Source: Bacteroidales bacterium UBA7258
GTDB taxonomy: Bacteria > Bacteroidota > Bacteroidia > Bacteroidales > UBA932
Length of the DNA: 64,000 nucleotides
Reading direction: 5' to 3'
Assembly (NCBI GenBank): GCA_002472565.1
Contig: DKSK01000014.1
Span: 105,891 to 169,890, forward strand
Shown: positions 1 to 8,131 of the stretch, in pieces
How the letters are laid out: the number at the start of each line of letters is the position of its first letter
Numbering within the stretch: the stretch's first letter is position 1
Made by a program: the position numbers and the translations under genes
Notes under the pieces: generated by a model
The model's database searches: none
The model's input: only the letters and a program-made list of their open reading frames with translations
Told to the model about the DNA's origin: nothing

Positions 1-1255
1 CGATGATTCTGTCGGCATATTTCTCGGCCACGGCGGCCATCTCCGGGCGCTTTGTCTTGTCTCGGTCTCCTCCGCAGCCGAAAACGCAGACCAGGTCATG
101 GTCGGAAGAGATGTCGCGCAGGGTCTTGAGTACATTCTCCAGCGCATCCGGAGTGTGGGCGTAATCGATGACTATTGTGAGATTCCTGCTGCCATGGATT
201 GTCTCAAGACGGCCTTTCGCGGAATTGAGCAGGCTCATCGAGAGCAGGGTCTTCTGAGGGTCAGCGCCGAGGACTACCGCGGCGGAATATATGGCCAGAA
301 GGTTGTAGGCGTTGTGCCTGCCTATCAGCTTTGTCCAGAAATCCCATGAATCTATCCTGAGCTCCATGCCCTCGAAGCTCTCTTCAATGATTCTGCACAT
401 GTGGTCGGCGGCGTGGTTGAGGGCATAGGTCACTACATGGGCCTTGGTGTTCTGGACCATGACCAGACCGTTCTTGTCGTCGAGGTTCGTGATGGCGTAG
501 GCATCTTCCGGGAGCGTGTCGAAGAAGAGCTTCTTGCAACGGAGGTACTCTTCGAAGGTCTTGTGGTAGTCCAGGTGGTCATGGGTAAGGTTCGAGAATA
601 TGCCGACCTTGAATTTGAGGCCTGTCACCCTCTCCTGCTGCATTCCGATGGAGCTGACCTCCATGAAGCAGTAATCGCAGCCCTCCGCGGCCATTCTGGC
701 CATGAGCGAATTGATCGTTATCGGGTCCGGAGTCGTATTCAGTGTAGGTACCTCCTCGGTCCCGATGTAATTCGCTATGGTGGAAATCAGGCCGCATTTA
801 TGGCCGAGGTTCATGAAAAGGTGGTAGAGCAGGGTCACAGTAGTGGTCTTGCCATTCGTGCCGGTGATGCCGACGAGGGTGAGCTTGCGGGAAGGGTGGT
901 CATAGTAATTGTCGGCCATGATAGCTTCAGCGTGTCTCGAATCCGCCACCTTGACAAAGGTGACCGCTTTGAGCGCTTTTATCGAGCCGGACTTCGCCTC
1001 CAGGTCATCCGAGGGAGAAAACTTCGCGAGCTGGGCCGCGAGCGCCTCGTCGTCTTCGTAGGCTACCGCCCTTGCTCCGGCCTTTATGGCCGAGGCGATG
1101 TAGGCGTGTCCGTCGCTGTCATGGCCCTTCACCGCCATGAACATAGAGCCCTTCTCCACCTTCCTCGAATCGTTGGTGAAGCTTTTTATATCTACGGCTT
1201 CGTCTCCACGTAGCTCCGTGAAGCCGCTGTCTGCGATTATGTCCTTGAGTATCAT
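1..1255 (-). CDS. murE: UDP-N-acetylmuramyl-tripeptide synthetase MurE (3' end cut by window edge)
   Basis: Cytoplasmic Mur ligase that adds the third amino acid (normally meso-diaminopimelate in this group) to UDP-MurNAc-L-Ala-D-Glu. The reading frame is open from the ATG at 1255 to the window edge and the C-terminal part is missing. Translation shows the ATP-binding P-loop GITGTNGKTTT (about nt 840-875), the segment NTTPDP, and NLTHDHLDYHKT followed by RCKKLFF, which holds the lysine normally carbamylated. The usual EVSSH segment reads MEVSSIGMQ, so the family histidine is isoleucine here. The diaminopimelate-recognising motif would lie beyond the edge. It follows ftsI by 38 bases on the same strand in the division and wall cluster. 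MurE is clear from the motifs and context; substrate choice is inferred. Confidence 0.93.
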   Translation of the reverse strand, partial: MILKDIIADSGFTELRGDEAVDIKSFTNDSRKVEKGSMFMAVKGHDSDGHAYIASAIKAGARAVAYEDDEALAAQLAKFSPSDDLEAKSGSIKALKAVTFVKVADSRHAEAIMADNYYDHPSRKLTLVGITGTNGKTTTVTLLYHLFMNLGHKCGLISTIANYIGTEEVPTLNTTPDPITINSLMARMAAEGCDYCFMEVSSIGMQQERVTGLKFKVGIFSNLTHDHLDYHKTFEEYLRCKKLFFDTLPEDAYAITNLDDKNGLVMVQNTKAHVVTYALNHAADHMCRIIEESFEGMELRIDSWDFWTKLIGRHNAYNLLAIYSAAVVLGADPQKTLLSMSLLNSAKGRLETIHGSRNLTIVIDYAHTPDALENVLKTLRDISSDHDLVCVFGCGGDRDKTKRPEMAAVAEKYADRII

Positions 1256-1293
1256 TATATTATCGTATTTCTAAATATTCTTCCATCCCTTTC

Positions 1294-3399
1294 CTATTCC
1301 AAGGTCAGCGTCACCGTGGTTCCCGGAGCGGCCTTGGACCCTGCTTGCGGAGATTGGACCTTGACATGGCCCGTCCCTCTGTAGGTGACCTTGTAACCCT
1401 CATTTTCCAAGAGGTAGACGGCGTCCATGACTCCGAGTCCTCTTACATCTCTTATGATGCCCTTCTGGGCAGGCTTTGCTGTCCCGGCCGTCATACTTGG
1501 CATAGCTGAGCTCCTGTGTATGACCTTGCCGTTGGACGAATCCATGGCGATGATTCCGTCAACTATCTTCCTGAAAGCCATGGCAGGCATCGTTCCTCCG
1601 TAGAGGATGCCCGTACCCGGCCTCGAATACATCGTCACTATGCAGGTGTATTTTGGGGCCTCTGCCGGGAAGAAGCCGACGAAGGTCCCCTGGTACTGGA
1701 TTCTTCCCTGCTTGTCCGAGTAGCCCGAGCCGCCCTGGGCGATTCTGGCCGTGCCGGTCTTGCCAGCCACCGTGCAGAGCGAGCTCCCGAGCATCCTTTT
1801 TCCCGTGCCTTCCTCTGTCACCCTCATCATCGCCTTTGTGAGCGTGTCTGCCGTGGCCCTGGAACAAATCTGCCCGTTCAGCACAGAGGGCCCCTTTTTC
1901 GACACCACCTTTCCGTCTTTCTCCACGGTCTCGACAAGGTAGGGCTTCATCATCCGCCCCTTGTTGGCTATGGCGTTGTAGAAAGTCACCAAGTGCAGGG
2001 GAGTGACCTGGACCGCGTAGCCGATGGCCACCGACCCCAGATCGGTTCCGCTCCAGGAAGGAGACTCCGGAGACGGAATCTTCGGAGAACTGAAACCCTC
2101 GAGGTCGAAGTCGTACTTCTCGCCGAGCTTGTAATTGTAGAGCTTCTCGATCATCTTTTTCGGCCTCTCCCCGTAATAACGGTAGGCGAGGTAGCGGAAG
2201 ACGTAGTTGGAAGATATCTCGTATCCGTGCAGAACTGAAATCCTGTTCGTGTGGTTTTCTCTCTCGTAATCCCAGATGTGGGCGTCGTCGCTGAAGCCGG
2301 GCACATGGCCGTGGTTCGTGGGAATGGAGTCATGGAGGCCGATCTTTCCGTCTTCGAGCAGGCTCATCAGGGTGGTCGTCTTGAAGACGGAGCCAGGCTC
2401 GCCGGAGGTAGAGATGGCGTAGTTGAATTGCTCGTAGAGTTCATGGTCGGACGTGTCAGCCGCATTCCTGGAGAGGTTTACCATGGCCCTTATCGCCCCT
2501 GTCTCCACGTCCATCACCACACAGGTGGCTCCTTCAACCTTCTTGTAGTTGTCCTTCACTACGCTGCGAATGGCGTTGTCCGCTATGTCCTGGATGTCGA
2601 TGTCTAGCGTAGTGCGTATGTCGTCACCGTCCTTGGCGGGAGTGTAGGTGCTGTCATAGTCGCGTATCGTCTGGCGGTTGTCTGTCAGCCTGAGATACTC
2701 CACGCCCTCGGTGCCGTGGAGGACGTAGTCGTATCTGCCTTCAAGCCCGATGTGATTGTTACCGTTGGAATTCGAGTTGTCTTTGACATAGCCGATGGTT
2801 CTTCTGGCGAGCGAGCCGTAGGGGTATTGGCGGGTGTCCTTGGCCTCGACCCTCATTCCGCCCTTGAACTGGCCTTCATTGAAAAGAGGCAGGGCCTTGA
2901 TCATCTGGAGCGTGTCGTAATTGATCTGATGGCCGACCTTCATGTACATCTTGCCTTCTTCGCGGTTGCGGATAATCTGGCGGTAATATTCATCGGCCGT
3001 CTTGTCCTTGAATATTCTGGACAGGCCCTCGGAGAGCCTGCGGGCCTTCTCCCTCCATTCCGCCTCGTCCTTCTTGCCCTTGCCATCTTTTGTCTCGGCG
3101 GCGAAGCGGTCCTTGAGGACGGTGCAGTCCATGGTGACCTGGTACATCGGAGTTGAGGCGGCCAGGAGTCTTCCGTTGCGGTCGAAGATTCTTCCACGGG
3201 TAGGGACCAGAACTTCGCGGCGGCTGTTGGGACGGAAGAAGCGGGCGATGCGATTGTCCGGCTCGTAGCCGGCCATAATGCCGATTATCCTTGCGGCGAT
3301 GACAAAGAAGCTCAGAAGGCAGAGCACATAGAAGCCGTACAGGATTTTGCTCATCCTGTCCCCGCCCTTCTTCGTATTTTTCTCTTCAGCCATATTCAT
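1294..3399 (-). CDS. ftsI: Penicillin-binding protein FtsI-like transpeptidase with PASTA domain
   Basis: Septal D,D-transpeptidase that cross-links peptidoglycan during division. The 701-residue product has a short cytoplasmic tail, one membrane segment near residues 18-44, a PBP dimerisation region, and the penicillin-binding domain with the serine motif SVFK (337-340), SSN (396-398) and KTGT (547-550). A single PASTA domain occupies about residues 650-701, a common ending in Bacteroidota and Gram-positive division transpeptidases. Starts at residue 3 or 16 are also possible. It lies 69 bases after the ftsL-like gene and just before murE, so the position in the dcw cluster supports division rather than elongation. 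All catalytic motifs are intact. Confidence 0.95.
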   Translation of the reverse strand: MNMAEEKNTKKGGDRMSKILYGFYVLCLLSFFVIAARIIGIMAGYEPDNRIARFFRPNSRREVLVPTRGRIFDRNGRLLAASTPMYQVTMDCTVLKDRFAAETKDGKGKKDEAEWREKARRLSEGLSRIFKDKTADEYYRQIIRNREEGKMYMKVGHQINYDTLQMIKALPLFNEGQFKGGMRVEAKDTRQYPYGSLARRTIGYVKDNSNSNGNNHIGLEGRYDYVLHGTEGVEYLRLTDNRQTIRDYDSTYTPAKDGDDIRTTLDIDIQDIADNAIRSVVKDNYKKVEGATCVVMDVETGAIRAMVNLSRNAADTSDHELYEQFNYAISTSGEPGSVFKTTTLMSLLEDGKIGLHDSIPTNHGHVPGFSDDAHIWDYERENHTNRISVLHGYEISSNYVFRYLAYRYYGERPKKMIEKLYNYKLGEKYDFDLEGFSSPKIPSPESPSWSGTDLGSVAIGYAVQVTPLHLVTFYNAIANKGRMMKPYLVETVEKDGKVVSKKGPSVLNGQICSRATADTLTKAMMRVTEEGTGKRMLGSSLCTVAGKTGTARIAQGGSGYSDKQGRIQYQGTFVGFFPAEAPKYTCIVTMYSRPGTGILYGGTMPAMAFRKIVDGIIAMDSSNGKVIHRSSAMPSMTAGTAKPAQKGIIRDVRGLGVMDAVYLLENEGYKVTYRGTGHVKVQSPQAGSKAAPGTTVTLTLE

Positions 3400-3468
3400 T
3401 ACCTTGCCGCAAACTTCTTGTCCTCAGCCCTTTGCAGTCCAATATCGCCGTCCTAAGCCTGTCCTCCC

Positions 3469-3813
3469 CTATTTATCGATCCTTGCCGCCGGCTTGTCCG
3501 GGATTCCGACCTCCGAGCCCTTCTCCTCCAGCAGCTCCTTCACCGTCGACAATCTCCCCAGACTCACGTATTCGACCGTCTTCTGTGCGTGGTGAATCTC
3601 CGTCTCCTCGAGCTTCTCCTTGTTCTTCTCTACCTTCGCCATGGTCTTTTCAATCTGAATATTCAGAAAGATTGCAAGCCATGCCAGCAGAAAAATGTAG
3701 ATGATCTGAGGAAATACCTTGTCGGCATGAATCCTCTGTAAAAAATTACCCTGAAGAATCGACCTGAGAACATTGCTCAAAATCCCCTTCAACCCTCTTC
3801 TACCTTCTGCCAT
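3469..3813 (-). CDS. FtsL-like division protein
   Basis: A 114-residue bitopic membrane protein: basic N-terminus, one hydrophobic segment at about residues 35-52, then a charged, coiled-coil-prone region rich in Lys and Glu. No enzyme motif is seen. Its place between rsmH and ftsI, where FtsL is normally encoded, and its architecture match the FtsL/DivIC group that bridges FtsQ and FtsI/FtsW at the septum. The start overlaps the end of rsmH by 14 bases, indicating coupled translation. FtsL sequences diverge strongly, so the call rests on synteny and topology more than on sequence similarity. Confidence 0.8.
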   Translation of the reverse strand: MAEGRRGLKGILSNVLRSILQGNFLQRIHADKVFPQIIYIFLLAWLAIFLNIQIEKTMAKVEKNKEKLEETEIHHAQKTVEYVSLGRLSTVKELLEEKGSEVGIPDKPAARIDK

Positions 3814-4846
3814 GACCCTTCTCCTCCATATTTTTCAGCTTCATGCCGTCTTCCGATCCTCTTTCCAAACCGACCTTTTCCGCTACTCTGAGCTTGGCGC
3901 TTCTGGCACGTGTATTTTCCGCTATTTCAGCCTCTTCCGGGACTATGGGCTTCCGGTTCACGGCCCTTAGCGGAGCCACCGGATTCCCATAGAAATCCTT
4001 GACTAAGTCGCCATGAATATTCCCCGTCTTGATGAAATTTTTCAGCATCCTGTCCTCCAGCGACTGGTAAGTGATAACTACCAGTCTCCCGCCCACCTTG
4101 AGCGAACGTGCGGCCCCGTCAAGGAATTTCTCCAGCGAGCGCATCTCCTGATTGACCTCGATCCTGAGCGCCTGATAAATTTTCGCGATATACTTATGCT
4201 CAAGGAATTTCGGAAGAATCGGCTCCAGCGTCTTGTTCAGGTCTGAAGTCCGAAGAATCGGCCTCGCCTTCACGATGAGCCTGGCCACCCTCCTCGCGTT
4301 GTCGACTTCGCCCCAAGTCGCGAAAATCTTTTCGAGGTCCTCCTCTGAATAGGAATTGACTATATCCGCCGCGGTCTTCTGCCCTTCCTGGTTCATGCGC
4401 ATGTCAAGCGGCGCATCGAAACGGAACGAAAAACCTCTCTCCGCCGTGTCAAACTGGTGCGATGACACCCCGAGGTCCGCCAGAATCCCGTCAACTTTTC
4501 CGGCTTCAATTCCGTCTTCTCTTCCGGTCTTAATTCTGGTCTCAATTCCGGCGGCATCCGGCTCCTGACGTACCAGTTCGCGGACGAAATTTTCTACGAA
4601 ACGGAAATTGTTGTGCACCAGGGTGAGGCGGCTGTCCCGGATCAGTCCTTCCGCATCTACCCCGTTATGAATAGCGTCGATGTCACGGTCGAAGGCGATC
4701 ACCCTCCCTTCCGGCGTCAAGCGTGAAAGAATACCGGCGGTGTGGCCGCCGCCTCCGAAGGTGGCGTCGACGTAGATTCCAGATGGATTAATAATCAGAT
4801 TGGAAATGCTCTCTTCGAGCATCACGGGCGTATGAAACTTCGACAT
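3800..4846 (-). CDS. rsmH: 16S rRNA (cytosine(1402)-N4)-methyltransferase RsmH
   Basis: Uses S-adenosylmethionine to methylate N4 of C1402 in 16S rRNA at the ribosomal P site. The 348-residue product starts MSKFHTPVMLEE, carries the SAM-binding glycine loop VDATFGGGGHT (residues 26-36), ADLGVSSHQ and the C-terminal VITYQSLEDR segment typical of the family. A stretch of Glu, Gly and Lys residues between the SAM domain halves looks like a lineage insertion. It starts 12 bases after mraZ and ends inside the ftsL-like gene, as in the standard mraZ-rsmH-ftsL order. Confidence 0.97.
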   Translation of the reverse strand: MSKFHTPVMLEESISNLIINPSGIYVDATFGGGGHTAGILSRLTPEGRVIAFDRDIDAIHNGVDAEGLIRDSRLTLVHNNFRFVENFVRELVRQEPDAAGIETRIKTGREDGIEAGKVDGILADLGVSSHQFDTAERGFSFRFDAPLDMRMNQEGQKTAADIVNSYSEEDLEKIFATWGEVDNARRVARLIVKARPILRTSDLNKTLEPILPKFLEHKYIAKIYQALRIEVNQEMRSLEKFLDGAARSLKVGGRLVVITYQSLEDRMLKNFIKTGNIHGDLVKDFYGNPVAPLRAVNRKPIVPEEAEIAENTRARSAKLRVAEKVGLERGSEDGMKLKNMEEKGHGRR

Positions 4847-4858
4847 CTTCCGCCCTCC

Positions 4859-5311
4859 CTATCTCTCGCGAGACAGTTCCTCGGCAAGTTCGACATACTG
4901 CTCACCGGAAAGAGAGCTCAGCTCATACCTCTCCTTAGCCCAGATCTCGATTTTAAAATCATTGCCTGAGAAAACCACCTCTTTGACCGCGCCGATGGAT
5001 TCAAGAAGTTTCTTCGGGATGCTGATTCTTCCGAGCTTGGCGTCTGGCTCGACTACGGCGCGATTGCGTACGTACTCCCTCCAAAACATAGCGTGCTTCT
5101 TATTAAAGAAGTCAAGACGGGACTTCACCTCCTCGCTCTGGCGTTCCCACTCCGAGAAGGTGTACATCTCAAGGCAATCTTGGAAAATGTCCTTTTTAAC
5201 GACAAAGCGCATCTCCTCATCCCCGGATACCATGCCCTTGAAAGCCGACGGGAAAACCATCCTTCCCTTGTCGTCTATCTTGGCTGTATATTCCCCGATA
5301 AATGTGGTCAT
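4859..5311 (-). CDS. mraZ: Transcriptional regulator MraZ
   Basis: DNA-binding protein of the AbrB-like MraZ family that caps the dcw cluster and represses it in studied species. The 150-residue product begins MTTFIGEYTAKIDDKGR and contains the two repeated swapped-hairpin units expected for MraZ (DKGR near residue 16 and DAKLGRISIPKKL in the second half). The ATG at 5311 is chosen over the in-frame GTG at 5338: the upstream promoter element ends at 5346, so the GTG would sit at the transcript's first bases, while the ATG leaves a leader of about 30 bases and matches the family N-terminus. Likely autoregulated through the repeats upstream. Confidence 0.95.
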   Translation of the reverse strand: MTTFIGEYTAKIDDKGRMVFPSAFKGMVSGDEEMRFVVKKDIFQDCLEMYTFSEWERQSEEVKSRLDFFNKKHAMFWREYVRNRAVVEPDAKLGRISIPKKLLESIGAVKEVVFSGNDFKIEIWAKERYELSSLSGEQYVELAEELSRER

Positions 5312-5345
5312 GCCGACTTTTGTCTGTTTTTCTTTCACGCTTTCG

Positions 5346-5353
5346 CAAAGATA
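5346..5353 (-). promoter_or_regulatory. Promoter -7 element for mraZ and the division cluster
   Basis: TATCTTTG read on the minus strand matches the Bacteroidota -7 consensus TAnnTTTG. The expected transcript start is about 5340, giving a leader of some 30 bases before the mraZ ATG. No clear TTTG element is seen at -33; that position is taken by the TGGAA repeats. Confidence 0.7.
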
Positions 5354-5372
5354 CGAAAACTTTTACACTTTA

Positions 5373-5398
5373 TTCCACACGCTTCCAAAATTTTCCAC
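5373..5398 (-). promoter_or_regulatory. Candidate MraZ operator: TGGAA repeats at 10-base spacing
   Basis: On the minus strand the pentamer TGGAA occurs three times, at 5393-5397, 5383-5387 and 5373-5377, exactly one helical turn apart, directly upstream of the mraZ -7 element. A fourth related copy (TGGAT, 5405-5409) lies two bases out of register. Known MraZ operators in other phyla are three TGG-type direct repeats with the same ten-base period in front of mraZ, so autoregulation is inferred from arrangement and position. Confidence 0.55.
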
Positions 5399-5453
5399 CT
5401 ACTTATCCACAACCACCATTCCCTTCCACAGCCCCCGACCGATCCCTTCCATC

Positions 5454-5484
5454 TGTCACTCCTTTCCCGTTGTCACTCCTTTCC
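5454..5484. repeat. 14-base direct repeat in the mraZ upstream region
   Basis: TGTCACTCCTTTCC occurs at 5454-5467 and again at 5471-5484, separated by three bases. It lies between mraZ and the broken zinc-ribbon gene. No function is apparent. Confidence 0.7.
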
Positions 5485-5551
5485 AGCCGCCTCCCGTTCG
5501 CAGAGTCGGTACTCCTGTGGCTAACTCCCTTTCCCAATATTCTGACTACCG

Positions 5552-5978
5552 ATGTTCTGTCCTTATTGTGGCGAAGAGAACCCTGACGGAGAGAGGTTCT
5601 GCGGCGCCTGCGGCAAAGAACTCCCTATCATTGAAAATCCACCTGTCTCTCCGGAGAAAGGAGAAACCCTCGGAGCGGACGATAATGCCGGCGCTGAGGC
5701 TGCCGCGCCAGTCGTAAATTGTGGCCATCCTGTTCAGCAGAATTTTTGGAATATTGGCGATTGTCTTCTCTGCCATGACGGATGATGCATGGAGGCAAGG
5801 CCTCGAAGAGAAGGCCTATAGATATTCGTCCACTACCAAGACTTTGTCAATTATCGGGATTGTGCTTGGCGCATTGGCCATCTTGATTTTGATTGTCATC
5901 CTTTTACTTGTACTTGCGGTTGGAACAAGTCTCGGCAGCGTGGGCTCTTCTACGGACTGGACGGCCATGGCCTTTTAG
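5552..5978 (+). pseudogene. Frameshifted zinc-ribbon / CD225-like membrane protein
   Basis: Two overlapping frames together resemble one protein. The first (5552-5785) starts MFCPYCGEENPDGERFCGACG, a CxxC-CxxC zinc ribbon, then a low-complexity acidic linker, and then loses sense. The second (from about 5721 to 5978, a different frame) reads GILAIVFSAMTDDAWRQG and continues into one strongly hydrophobic segment (TLSIIGIVLG onward), which matches the C-terminal half of the CD225/dispanin-type two-helix domain that follows such ribbons in Bacteroidales. The first helix is shortened, and the frames could be joined by a small indel near 5718. No promoter is visible. I read it as a decayed gene; a sequencing error in the source is the alternative. 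Confidence 0.6.
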
Positions 5979-6078
5979 CTCATGTTGCCATTATCACCCT
6001 AAGTAAGGGCGTCCGGACGTCATCGTGCCCGCTGCCAACTGGCGTGAGACGCGTCCTTTACGTCTGGCGCACACAGGC

Positions 6079-6146
6079 AAAGTCACCGCGCACTCAGGGG
6101 AAGTCGATGTGCTATCGGGCGAAGTCACCGCGCACTCAGGCGAGGT
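6079..6146. repeat. 21-base tandem repeat, about 3.2 copies
   Basis: Units at 6079-6099, 6100-6120 and 6121-6141 follow the pattern (G/A)AAGTC...TCGGG(C), and a fourth begins at 6142. Units one and three are nearly identical (AAGTCACCGCGCACTCAGG); unit two has diverged in the middle. The last copies run over the miaB stop codon, so the array may have grown from the end of that gene. Confidence 0.7.
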
Positions 6147-7494
6147 CGCAGATGAGGGTGGCGGCTGTGCAGTCGCGGACGATAACGTCGACGTAATCTC
6201 CGGCTTTCAGCACATTCGCATCCTTCCCACCCATAACTCTCTCGCCATCCGTAACGCCCTTCACCGCCGGGAAAACGCACATCTTGTAGTTCGAGGCGCG
6301 TCCGCAGAGCATGGCCGCGTCACGTTTCGAAGGGCCCTCGACCAGCACGGTGAAACGCTTTCCGATGTCAGCCCTATAGCGCTCCAGACTTTTGCGCCCC
6401 TGAAGGGCGATAATCTCATTGAGCCTGCGCACCTTGACATCCTGCGGCACGTCATCCGGATATTTTTTCGCGGCAAGCGTCCCCGGCCTCTCGGAATAGG
6501 CGAACATGAAGGCCGAATCGAAACCGACCTCATCAAAGAGGGAAAGAGTTTGCTGATGGTCCTCTTCCGTCTCCCCGCAGAATCCTGCGATCACGTCGGT
6601 GGTCAGCCCGCAGCCCGGCAGCACCTCGCGGATTTTCGCTACCCTCTGCAGATACCACTCCCTGGAATATCTGCGACGCATCTTTACCAACATCTCGTCG
6701 CTTCCGGACTGGACCGGAAGATGGATATGCTTGCATATATTCTCATGGCGGGCCATGGTGTAGAGCACCTCGTCGCTGATGTCCTGTGGATTCGAAGTCG
6801 AAAAACGCACCCTCAGAGAAGGCGAAATCTCCGCCACCATCTCCAGAAGAGCTGAGAAACTCTCATCACCGAAATGATAAGAGTCCACGTTCTGCCCGAG
6901 CAGAGTCACCTCTTTGTAACCGCGTTCAACCACATCGCAGGCCTCCCTTACAATGGTATGCGGATCCCTGCTACGTTCCGCTCCGCGGGTATAAGGCACT
7001 ACGCAATAGGAACATACATTGTTACATCCTCTCATTATGGATATGAAGGCTGAGACCCCGTTGCTGTCCAGCCGGACAGGATTAATGTCCGCATATGTTT
7101 CCTCCCTCGAGAGCTGGACATCGATCTGCGGATGCCCCGGAGTGGCGGCTTCAACCATCTCCGGAAGCCGGCGGTATGAATCCGGACCGGCCACGAGATC
7201 TACCTTGTGGCTGTCCAGAAGCTTGTCCTTCAGTCTCTCCGCCATGCAGCCTACTATGCCGACCAGGACCCAGGGTCTCTCCTTTTTCTGAGTTCCGAAC
7301 TGGTCGATGCGACCCCAGATTCTTTGTTCGGCATTGTCCCTGACCGAGCAGGTGTTTGCCAGAATAACGTCCGCCTCCGCCATATCTTCAGTCTTTTCGT
7401 AGCCATGCCGGCCCATGATTGAGAAGATGACTTCGGTGTCGTTCACGTTCATCTGGCAGCCATATGTTTCTATGTATAACTTCCTATTAGACAT
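6136..7494 (-). CDS. miaB: tRNA-2-methylthio-N6-dimethylallyladenosine synthase MiaB
   Basis: Radical SAM methylthiotransferase that converts i6A37 to ms2i6A37 in tRNAs reading UNN codons. The 452-residue product has the N-terminal [4Fe-4S] cysteines C13, C49 and C83, the radical SAM motif CNNVCSYC (C157, C161, C164) and a C-terminal TRAM domain. The ATG at 7494 (MSNRKLYIETYGCQMN) is chosen because it fits the family start; an in-frame upstream extension to 7539 adds unrelated residues. Transcription likely comes from the minus half of the palindromic divergent promoter at 7558-7588, giving a leader of about 60 bases. The C-terminus runs into the 21-base repeat array. Confidence 0.96.
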   Translation of the reverse strand: MSNRKLYIETYGCQMNVNDTEVIFSIMGRHGYEKTEDMAEADVILANTCSVRDNAEQRIWGRIDQFGTQKKERPWVLVGIVGCMAERLKDKLLDSHKVDLVAGPDSYRRLPEMVEAATPGHPQIDVQLSREETYADINPVRLDSNGVSAFISIMRGCNNVCSYCVVPYTRGAERSRDPHTIVREACDVVERGYKEVTLLGQNVDSYHFGDESFSALLEMVAEISPSLRVRFSTSNPQDISDEVLYTMARHENICKHIHLPVQSGSDEMLVKMRRRYSREWYLQRVAKIREVLPGCGLTTDVIAGFCGETEEDHQQTLSLFDEVGFDSAFMFAYSERPGTLAAKKYPDDVPQDVKVRRLNEIIALQGRKSLERYRADIGKRFTVLVEGPSKRDAAMLCGRASNYKMCVFPAVKGVTDGERVMGGKDANVLKAGDYVDVIVRDCTAATLICDLA

Positions 7495-7557
7495 TTTATT
7501 ACAAGATTTATAAAAAAGCATGCCGACAGTTTGGCACAACTATTGGTGAGCCCCGGC

Positions 7558-7588
7558 GCAAAGATAGGATAATTTTTCCTATCTTTGC
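7558..7588. promoter_or_regulatory. Palindromic divergent promoter for miaB and the lipoprotein operon
   Basis: A perfect 11-base inverted repeat, GCAAAGATAGG (7558-7568) and CCTATCTTTGC (7578-7588), with an AT spacer of 9 bases. Each arm contains a TATCTTTG -7 element: 7559-7566 on the minus strand for miaB and 7580-7587 on the plus strand for the lipoprotein. The plus-strand transcript should begin at about 7592-7594, on top of the start codon at 7593. Confidence 0.75.
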
Positions 7589-7592
7589 GGTT

Positions 7593-8123
7593 ATGGGAAA
7601 ACGATTCGGCTTTATATTGGCTTCATTCCTGGTGCTGACGGCGGCTCTTTTTACAAGCTGCTCGCGACTTAAGGAAAGGGTTGAGAACGTAAAGGTGACG
7701 GATGTCGCCCTGCATTCCTTTTCTCCGGAGGGCACGAGGGCGGCCAGTGCCGTGCTTGACCTGAAGATTGACAACCCGGCCATCCAGTTCACTGTTTCCG
7801 ACCTCAGCGGTACTGTATACAGAGACGGAGTGGAATTCGCCACCTATTCGGCCGAACCTCTCACCGTGAAAGGCCGCCGTTCCGGAGTCTATCAGCTCAG
7901 CTGCTCCGGCAAGCTTTCCGCCGGGGTCTCCCTGCTGGACGTCATGGGGCTTGCCGCAACCCGCAATTTCAACGGTTTCACCACTTCTGTCAAGGCGAAG
8001 GTCTCGACGAAAGCAGGCCTGTCTAAGACCGTGAGCAAGGATAACATATCGATAGCCGATCTTGTCAAGGCTGCTAAAGAAAGCAAGCCCGCCAAGGATG
8101 GGAAGAACGTATCCCGGAAATAA
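7593..8123 (+). CDS. LEA-type-2-like lipoprotein
   Basis: A 176-residue predicted lipoprotein. The signal peptide runs to a cysteine at residue 23 (ALFTSC), and the mature part (about residues 30-150) resembles the late-embryogenesis-abundant type 2 / 'water stress' fold: KVTDVALHSF, then LDLKIDNPAIQFTVSDLSGTVY. Such beta-sandwich lipoproteins are common in Bacteroidota and sit at a membrane face; the function is not known. The predicted promoter places the transcript start at the ATG, so the mRNA may be leaderless. First gene of a tight operon with the SPOR protein and rpoN. Confidence 0.75.
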   Translation: MGKRFGFILASFLVLTAALFTSCSRLKERVENVKVTDVALHSFSPEGTRAASAVLDLKIDNPAIQFTVSDLSGTVYRDGVEFATYSAEPLTVKGRRSGVYQLSCSGKLSAGVSLLDVMGLAATRNFNGFTTSVKAKVSTKAGLSKTVSKDNISIADLVKAAKESKPAKDGKNVSRK

Positions 8124-8131
8124 TTTTGCAT

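Noticed and set aside
401..1213. A long plus-strand open frame across the first 1.2 kb
   Set aside because: It is the antisense shadow of murE, whose minus-strand translation shows clear Mur ligase motifs.
4962..5717. A 251-codon plus-strand frame upstream of the zinc-ribbon remnant
   Set aside because: Antisense to mraZ and continuing through repeats; composition and residues are low-complexity Ser/Pro, with no recognisable domain.
6025..6855. A plus-strand frame containing the heptapeptide repeat EVTAHSG
   Set aside because: The repeat comes from the 21-base array and the rest is antisense to miaB; no promoter is seen.
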